NCBI GenBank assembly: GCA_900764215.1
Contig: CAAFNI010000481.1
Coordinates: forward strand, 1-29,049
Direction: 5' to 3'
Length of the DNA stretch: 29,049 nucleotides
From: an uncultured Sutterella sp.
GTDB taxonomy: Bacteria > Pseudomonadota > Gammaproteobacteria > Burkholderiales > Burkholderiaceae_F
The notes under the pieces were generated by a model. The model made no database searches, was not told where the DNA came from, and saw only the letters and a program-made list of their open reading frames with translations. Position 1 is the first letter of the stretch, and each line of letters begins with the position of its first letter. The position numbers and the translations under genes are program-made. Of the stretch, positions 24,151 to 29,049 are shown in pieces.

Positions 24151-24507
24151 TTAGAATTCGACGTCCTCCCCGGAAGTTCCGTCGACCAAGCGTTTCAGCT
24201 CCGCGAGCTTCTGACTCAGCTCACCCCTCAAGAGGCCCTCGGACTCGAGCGCAACGTTGTAGCGATCTATCGCTAGCGACAGGGCCTGAGCAAGCAAACG
24301 GCTTCTACGGCGTTCAATCCTCAAGGCCTCTTCGAGCTGGCGGAGCTCATCGTCCTCGCTGCTCGGACACTCACCCTCGACGTTTCCATCGCGGACCATC
24401 TCCTCAACCAGCACGAGAAGCGCCCTTACATCTAAAAGATCATTCTCGCACAGGCGTTTTTCTAGCTCCGCCGGGTGCTCAGCCTCTTTAAAAACATCAA
24501 CTTCCAC
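24151..24507 (-). CDS. Small coiled-coil accessory ORF of the IS21 element
   Basis: 118 aa starting at a GTG (24507) behind AGGAG, overlapping the end of istB by 11 bases. It is acidic, with a helical middle (DDELRQLEEALRIERRRSRL) and a leucine-rich C-terminal helix (LSQKLAELKRLVDG), so probably coiled coil. No DNA-binding motif seen. IS21 elements usually have only istA and istB, so this is a passenger or an accessory gene of this subgroup. Function unknown. Confidence 0.6.
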   Translation of the reverse strand: MEVDVFKEAEHPAELEKRLCENDLLDVRALLVLVEEMVRDGNVEGECPSSEDDELRQLEEALRIERRRSRLLAQALSLAIDRYNVALESEGLLRGELSQKLAELKRLVDGTSGEDVEF

Positions 24508-25294
24508 TTTCTTCTCCTGCTCGTTCCTTGTTCAATAACCCTTGTCTACGCATCTCCAGTAAGCGATAGCTGTCTCCTCGAATCGTAATGACCTCGCTGT
24601 GGTGCAGCAGACGGTCCAGAATGGCCGTAGCGGCCACTGCATCCCCAAACACCGTTCCCCATTCGCCAACCGATCGATTGCTTGTCAGCACGGTGCTGGC
24701 GCGCTCATACCTCGCAGAGACCAATTGGAAGAACATGTAGGCCGTCTGCGGCTCCACCGGCAGGTAGCCGATCTCATCAATGATCAGCAACTTGGGCTTC
24801 GCGTACTGCAGCAGCTTCGCTTCGAGCTTGCCCTCATCGTTCGCTTCTTTGAGCTGCTTCATGAGCGTGGAGGCGCTGACAAAGGTCGTCGAGTAGTTGT
24901 TCTCCACCGCAAGCCGTCCCAGCGCAATAGCCAGATGGGTCTTGCCTACGCCCGGAGGGCCGAGAAAGAACAGGTTTCGCTTGGCCTCAACCCATTCGAG
25001 CCGAGCCAGGTCGCGTATCTGAGCCGGGTCGATGCTTGTCTGGCAGTCGAAATCGAATGCTTCCAACGTGCACACGCGGGGGAAGTGAGCGATGCTCATC
25101 CCAATGGCTATGCGGCGGGTCTCGCGGTTCTTGACTTCGACTGACAGGGCATAAGCTAGCGTCTCGGTGGGGGTCATTTTGTTGTCCTTGGCCGTCTTGA
25201 GAACGTCGTCTATGTTTGCAGCCAGCCGTGTAAGCTTCAGACGCTTCAGATACGTCTGGATGGCCTCCAGCGAGTATTGACCTTCAAGCTTCAT
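24497..25294 (-). CDS. istB: IS21-family ATP-binding helper protein IstB
   Basis: 265 aa AAA+ ATPase that assembles with target DNA and activates the IstA transposase. Walker A is GPPGVGKT (112-119), Walker B LLIIDE (169-174), sensor-type VLTSNRSVGEW near 210, and the family C-terminal RGDSYRLLEMR. Full length and intact. It overlaps istA by four bases (ATGA), the usual coupled arrangement in this family. Confidence 0.95.
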   Translation of the reverse strand: MKLEGQYSLEAIQTYLKRLKLTRLAANIDDVLKTAKDNKMTPTETLAYALSVEVKNRETRRIAIGMSIAHFPRVCTLEAFDFDCQTSIDPAQIRDLARLEWVEAKRNLFFLGPPGVGKTHLAIALGRLAVENNYSTTFVSASTLMKQLKEANDEGKLEAKLLQYAKPKLLIIDEIGYLPVEPQTAYMFFQLVSARYERASTVLTSNRSVGEWGTVFGDAVAATAILDRLLHHSEVITIRGDSYRLLEMRRQGLLNKERAGEESGS

Positions 25295-26658
25295 AGCGGA
25301 CCTCCTACGGCGTCCTCATAGACCGCCAGAGGCCGCTGTAGCTCGCCATCCAACACCTGATCTTCTTGAGGGTGCAACTGTCTGGTCAGCTCTTTGGCGT
25401 ACCCGGATTCAGTTGCCCCGAATCGCATCTCGCCGCTGCCATTCACCATCCTGCGAATTGTGGTATGTTTGATCGCGTCAAGGGCTCTGTCGAAAGTCGC
25501 GATCGGTTGGGTTCCGCTGAACACTTGGATTTCCTTATCACCTATGAGGACTCGTACCTCTATTCCTATCCAGATCTTTGGCAGTCGATAGTGGCAGCTA
25601 TCCACTGTCAGCAGACCCTTGGCACTCACCGTTCGTAGCCCCTCTCTGAAAGTCAGAAAGGACGGTACTGTGGGGAGTTCTCTTAGTGCTGGCTTCTCCA
25701 GCTCAAACCGTTGTATTGGAACGGGCTCTTCGCCACGGTCCAAATGCTTCATCACTCGCTTGTCTGCAACCTCAGTCAGCCACTTCTTCAGGTGCTCGTT
25801 GACCTTCTCCAACGATTGAAAGCTATAGCCGGCTAACCCATTCTTCTTCACGTACTTGACCGCTGCTTCAACCTTCCCTTTGCATTGGGGATTGTATGGG
25901 AGACAGGCGATTGGAACGACCTTCCAGTAGTCGCAGAAGGACTTGAACCGAGGGTTAAAGGTGCAATCTCGCTTCTCAGCTTTCCCGGCCTCCGTGACCA
26001 ACGCCTTAGCGTTGTCGCACAGTATGTACCGCGTGATGCCTTGGAAGTGAGCGAAGGCGTTCTCCACCCCTTTTAACCATCGATCCTGCCTCTCGTCTTC
26101 GTAAACCTCCACGTAATGCCGCCTTGAATATCCAAGTGTCGCCACGAAGATGCTGACCTTGGTCTCGACCTCATTGATCATGATCCTCTGCGTGCCGAAG
26201 TCGATCTGAAGGAAGTCCCCTGGGACGGTCTCGATCCTACTGCCTGCTCGAACTTTTTCCAGGCGCTCGGCAGCCAACCTATCCCTGCAAGGCTTCAGGA
26301 AGTCCTGTAGCGTCCTCAGAGGGACCTTAACCCCCTTGTCCCGCGCAAACACCTGTCTGACGACGTCGCAGTTCTCACGGTGTTCTACGAACTGCTGCTC
26401 AAGATACTCCCGATGCTCCTCGAGCGAGCTCTGCCTATTCGGGCGAGAGGTCTTGCGGAATTCCTTGGCCACAGGGTCTTTTCCCCAGTACTTGCGCACC
26501 GTGCGTCGATGCAGGCCGGTGTGTTCTGCTGTCTTTCGTTGGCTCATGCCGCAGTCACGGCACTTATGGATTTGAACGATCTCCTGATCATCAATCATGC
26601 GAGTAGCTCCGTATGTTAAGGAGCCACTATTGTCTAATATTGCTCTGCGTTTGGACAT
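25291..26658 (-). CDS. istA: IS21-family transposase IstA
   Basis: DDE transposase, 455 aa from the ATG at 26658 (GAGG five bases upstream; a GTG two codons earlier is an alternative). Residues about 20-60 form the HTH (VQIHKCRDCGMSQRKTAEHT, then RRTVRKYW). The rve-type core has Asp in QIDFG, Asp in ILCDNAKALV and Glu in CKGKVEAAV, at about residues 153, 215 and 264. All three catalytic residues are present, so the enzyme looks functional. It is followed directly by istB. Confidence 0.95.
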   Translation of the reverse strand: MSKRRAILDNSGSLTYGATRMIDDQEIVQIHKCRDCGMSQRKTAEHTGLHRRTVRKYWGKDPVAKEFRKTSRPNRQSSLEEHREYLEQQFVEHRENCDVVRQVFARDKGVKVPLRTLQDFLKPCRDRLAAERLEKVRAGSRIETVPGDFLQIDFGTQRIMINEVETKVSIFVATLGYSRRHYVEVYEDERQDRWLKGVENAFAHFQGITRYILCDNAKALVTEAGKAEKRDCTFNPRFKSFCDYWKVVPIACLPYNPQCKGKVEAAVKYVKKNGLAGYSFQSLEKVNEHLKKWLTEVADKRVMKHLDRGEEPVPIQRFELEKPALRELPTVPSFLTFREGLRTVSAKGLLTVDSCHYRLPKIWIGIEVRVLIGDKEIQVFSGTQPIATFDRALDAIKHTTIRRMVNGSGEMRFGATESGYAKELTRQLHPQEDQVLDGELQRPLAVYEDAVGGPL

Positions 26659-26665
26659 TTCCACC

Positions 26666-26983
26666 TCACGACGGGTGGAGCACTTTTAAACCGCGTTTGT
26701 GGAGCATTTTAGTACCGCGCCTAACATTGACCTTCAGGTTTTTGGCGAGAGGCGTGAGCACATGCACCTGTGGCGCGAAGTCCAAGGAAAGCCGCAGGCG
26801 CGCGAACACCTTGAGGAGGGTGCTGATTCTCACGTCCTCCCCTTTTTCCAATCGAATAAGTGCCTTCTTCGATACGCCTGTTTCAAGCGACAGTTGATCC
26901 AATGTCAATCCCAGCGCCTTTCGGTGCAACTTGACCCTTTCCCAAAATTCACCGGGAAGGACCTCAAACAATTCGTGAGCCAT
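26666..26983 (-). pseudogene. HipB-like XRE-family regulator, C-terminus replaced by IS21 sequence
   Basis: 105 aa. Residues about 12-68 form an XRE helix-turn-helix (RVKLHRKALGLTLDQLSLET, then GVSKKALIRLEKGEDVRIST, LLKVFARLRLSL), most like HipB-type antitoxins. Native sequence appears to end near residue 86 (NLKVN); the last 20 residues (VRRGTKML... to ...VLHPS) are encoded by the IS21 right end and its repeats. If this was a HipB antitoxin its HipA kinase should follow, and it is absent, so the IS junction has probably removed it. The DNA-binding part is intact and could still function. Confidence 0.65.
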
Positions 26984-27153
26984 GCAAAAAAAGTGTCATA
27001 AAAGTCACCAACAGGTAGATTGTACGACATGCTGTCAGCAGAAAGTGGCCAATACGACTCTTCTCTTATCCGAAGGGCAGTAAGCTCCGACACGGCGCCG
27101 CGACACGACGTGCAGCGGCGCAGACGTTTGCCCATGGTCCAGGAAGCTGCGCT
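26984..27153. other. Short intergenic region between the XRE gene and the ATPase gene
   Basis: 170 bases holding the XRE gene promoter on the minus strand and one AAGTGGCCA motif (27043-27051), 60 bases upstream of the XRE start. No gene seen. Confidence 0.4.
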
Positions 27154-28551
27154 TTAGGCTTCGGCTCGGGTCATCTCCTCGAAAGAGACGAGATGAACGG
27201 ACGGGAAGCTCTTTGCTCTTTCGACGCACCCATCGGTAAAGCCGCTCTTCGAGAAGATGTAGAGGTGGCGGTTCTGGTACTGGAAAAAGCGTCGGCTGAG
27301 ATCATCCAACTTCTCCAAGACTTTGGCGTCAACCTTTTCGTTCGTCCATTTGCACTCGGCAAAAATCGCATTGTCGCGATCCTGCTCGGCGACGAGGTCG
27401 ATTTCAACCTCGGTCTTGTTCAAGCGATCATATCCCCACCAACGACCGATGGAGCCAAAGAACACGGGAAGCTTTTCCTGCACAAGTTGGCGTTTCAAAT
27501 ATTGCTTGCAGATGTCATCAAATACGCTTTCCATGTAATTCGGGAGAAGAGGCTGTATGCGATCCCAAATGATGTCGCCGCCATTGTTGAGAATGAGCGC
27601 GGCATTTGGATTAAGAATTTCGAACCAAAATCTGTACATATTGTCCGAAATTCGATAAATCCCCCGCGAACTGAATGATTCGTTATACGGATGGTTATTT
27701 TCGACAATTCCCAATGAAATCAGCAAATCCAATGCCCGAAGAACCGAATGGTTTTTCTTGTTTGTTTTTTGACTGATGTCATTGAGTTTGCTTGCGCCTT
27801 CCGCGAGGGCCTTAAGCACATCAAAGTAGAGTGCGGGCGAACGAACCTCCTGCTTGAGAAAGTTGATCGGCGCGTCCAAGAAGAAGCTGCCGTGGCTGAA
27901 CCAGGTACTTTCGAATTTGTCCTTCAGCGGTTCGGGGCCGGAGAGTTTCTGGAGATAGAGTGGCATGCCGCCGACCGCACCGTAAATGAGCGCCTGATGA
28001 ACGGGATCTTCCGTGCCGAGCAAAGCTCGGGAATCGAAAAAATCGATGGGCCCGATCCGAAGTTGGCCGGTACGCCTGCCGTATAGCGGGGACCTGTAGG
28101 CCAACACTTCGTCAAACATGTAATCAATCGGTGAGCCGCAAAGAATCAGCATCAGCTTTGAATTCTCTTGATACCGGTCAATCAAAAGCTGCAGAGTCGA
28201 CGGAAATGAAATGTCTGTCTTCGCGACATTAGGATAATCGTCAACCACCATTATCAGGCGGCGGTCTTGGCTATTGAGAAAAACATGCTCAAAGGCCTCC
28301 TGATAGGAGGAAAATGCATCAGCGGGGTTTTCGTCCAATGCATATCGGATGGACCGACTCAGGTTTTGGAGGTTGGCGGCATATCCGTCGACGAGGCCGG
28401 TAACATAAATGCATGGCCTGTTTTTCACGAACTCCTTGATGAGCGTGGTTTTACCCACTCGACGATGGCCGTACAAGACGAAGCATTCGAATGCGTTTGA
28501 GCGAAAACGCCGTTCGAGCGCCTCCAGCTCTTTCTTTCGACCCTCAAACAT
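27154..28551 (-). CDS. Archaeal-type AAA ATPase with C-terminal DUF234 nuclease-like domain
   Basis: 465 aa. The N-terminal ATPase_2 domain has Walker A YGHRRVGKT (27-35), Walker B LIMVVDDYP (about 98-106) and the sensor-like LILCGSP. A winged-helix part follows (SVLRALDLLISLGIVEN). The C-terminal domain has EVEIDLVAEQDRDNAIFAEC followed by KW, the E...ID...ECK pattern of PD-(D/E)XK nucleases and the DUF234 family. Cellular role is poorly known; these ATPases are often on mobile or accessory DNA and may be defence-related. Complete gene, with a repeated TAGACGA array directly upstream. Confidence 0.88.
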   Translation of the reverse strand: MFEGRKKELEALERRFRSNAFECFVLYGHRRVGKTTLIKEFVKNRPCIYVTGLVDGYAANLQNLSRSIRYALDENPADAFSSYQEAFEHVFLNSQDRRLIMVVDDYPNVAKTDISFPSTLQLLIDRYQENSKLMLILCGSPIDYMFDEVLAYRSPLYGRRTGQLRIGPIDFFDSRALLGTEDPVHQALIYGAVGGMPLYLQKLSGPEPLKDKFESTWFSHGSFFLDAPINFLKQEVRSPALYFDVLKALAEGASKLNDISQKTNKKNHSVLRALDLLISLGIVENNHPYNESFSSRGIYRISDNMYRFWFEILNPNAALILNNGGDIIWDRIQPLLPNYMESVFDDICKQYLKRQLVQEKLPVFFGSIGRWWGYDRLNKTEVEIDLVAEQDRDNAIFAECKWTNEKVDAKVLEKLDDLSRRFFQYQNRHLYIFSKSGFTDGCVERAKSFPSVHLVSFEEMTRAEA

Positions 28552-28611
28552 CGGGGAGACCTCCTGCTCTGGAAATTCCTTTCAGCCAAGACTTGGGACG
28601 TTGGCCAATCT

Positions 28612-28769
28612 TCGTCTAGTTCTAGACGAACTTAGACGAGCTTTAGACGAAGTTTAGACGAACTCTGGACGGGATAAGACCTCATATCGACAAGAAACGC
28701 CTGAACAGCAATGGGTTTTGAGTTTTCGTTACACAGATGTTCGCGGTTTGTCAAGACGAACTTAGACGA
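28612..28769. repeat. TAGACGA repeat array upstream of the DUF234 ATPase
   Basis: TAGACGA occurs at 28623-28629, 28633-28639, 28644-28650 and 28655-28661, spaced 10-11 bases, with an inverted copy at 28612-28618. Another exact copy lies at 28763-28769 beside AAGACGA at 28753-28759. Helical-turn spacing suggests cooperative binding of a regulator on one DNA face, controlling the ATPase gene 61 or more bases away. The 28552-28863 gap holds no gene. Confidence 0.72.
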
Positions 28770-28863
28770 ACCCGCAGTTTGATTCGCATGGAACACAGGG
28801 CGACAGAGGTCGGGTATTCCTGATCGGTGACGTCTAAGGAAGCTTGACTGTATCGAAGTGCGC

Positions 28864-29029
28864 CTACGGCTGACTGCCGACAAACGGAATCGCTCCGAAT
28901 CTCCCCTGAAGGTATGCCTTGCGAACCTTTTCGCCTTGTCTCGGCTCGAATGCGGCGAGAGCATACAAATCCGTCTCGAAACCGTCCTCCTTCCTTTCAA
29001 CGAACCAGATTTGGTCCCTGCGTAAAAGC
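28864..29029 (-). CDS. C-terminal fragment of an AAA15-like ATPase (contig end)
   Basis: 55 residues before the stop: LLRRDQIWFVERKEDGFETD, then LYALAAFEPRQGEKVRKAYL and QGRFGAIPFVG. This matches the tail of AAA15/21-type ATPases (LL.PDQIWFVEK...F.PRKGE.LEKGYLQGRYGAIP), a family found in Abi and RloB-linked systems. The gene runs off the real end of the contig; the first residues of the apparent ORF (MCIRD) are translated adapter and not protein. It lies upstream of the DUF234 ATPase, same strand, with about 310 bases between. Confidence 0.72.
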
Positions 29030-29049
29030 CTGTCTCTTATACACATCTG
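29030..29049 (+). other. Nextera transposon adapter (sequencing artefact)
   Basis: CTGTCTCTTATACACATCT is the Tn5 mosaic-end sequence used in Nextera libraries, and the extra G fits one of the two adapter arms. It should be trimmed. Biology ends at about 29029. Confidence 0.98.

Larger units (their letters stand above)
23936..26726 (-). mobile_element. IS21-family insertion sequence (boundaries approximate)
   Basis: It carries istA, istB and a third small ORF, all on the minus strand. The right end is taken at TGTTAGGCGC... (read on the minus strand from 26726), followed by two 21-bp direct repeats starting GTGGAGCA (26675-26695 and 26699-26719), typical of the multiple subterminal repeats of this family. 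The left end is placed near 23936, where CATTAGCAGGGGG partly matches the right tip. No target duplication is visible. At about 2.8 kb it is slightly longer than most family members. Confidence 0.72.

Noticed and set aside
28864..29046. A complete 60-aa gene starting MCIRDR
   Set aside because: The start is translated Nextera adapter; the true gene is a fragment that runs off the contig.
1..29049. tRNA or rRNA genes, integrase and att sites
   Set aside because: None could be recognised by eye on either strand; a covariance-model scan would be needed to exclude a tRNA fully.

Overview
The window reads as part of a mosaic conjugative plasmid, or a plasmid-like region of a metagenomic contig, from a proteobacterium. 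A betaproteobacterial host such as a gut Sutterellaceae member is my guess. It rests on the TrfA-type replication initiator, the KfrA-type protein and general codon style, and the sequence alone does not prove it. The replication module (TrfA-family protein, six iterons, a DnaA box and AT-rich 13-mers) resembles IncP-type logic. The transfer genes belong to the MOBH relaxase / F-type mating-pair lineage seen in SXT/R391 and IncA/C elements: TraI_2 relaxase, TraD, TraG, a TraH-like tail, FlhDC-like activators and a lytic transglycosylase.

Layout from left to right. 1-2222: minus-strand genes for a membrane phosphoethanolamine-transferase-like enzyme (cut by the window edge), a 193-aa unknown protein translationally coupled to it, and a 51-aa membrane peptide. 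2558-7920: traI then traD, minus strand. 7921-9199: a roughly 1.3-kb non-coding control region with a strong 11-bp-arm hairpin, five degenerate 24-bp repeats, a Z-DNA-prone tract, three AT-rich 13-mers, a DnaA box and six 22-bp iterons. 9200-10342: the rep gene. 10714-11460: a plus-strand lipoprotein. 11547-16009: a minus-strand block of unknown genes (two tandem paralogues, a 646-aa coiled-coil protein, a small HTH protein, a 94-aa and a 242-aa protein), headed by a 0.4-kb region crowded with GCTCCTCA motifs. 16412-18511: a transglycosylase / FlhD-like / FlhC-like operon. 18766-19969: a KfrA-like protein and a two-TM inner-membrane protein lying next to traG, in the position of an entry-exclusion gene. 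20022-23939: traG and the 3' part of a traH-like gene. About 23936-26726: an IS21-family element. 26666-29029: a HipB-like regulator truncated by the IS, an AAA/DUF234 ATPase preceded by a TAGACGA operator-like array, and the tail of an AAA15-like ATPase. The last 20 bases are Nextera transposon adapter, not biology.

How the parts could work together (inference): the TrfA-like protein binds the iterons to start replication. FlhD/FlhC-like proteins switch on transfer. TraI nicks at an oriT that may lie in the repeat-rich region upstream of traI, and TraD couples the nicked DNA to the channel. TraG and TraH belong to the mating-pair machinery, whose remaining genes are not in this window. The IS21 element marks the point where the tra operon is broken: beyond it lies unrelated defence-like or host DNA rather than the rest of traH.
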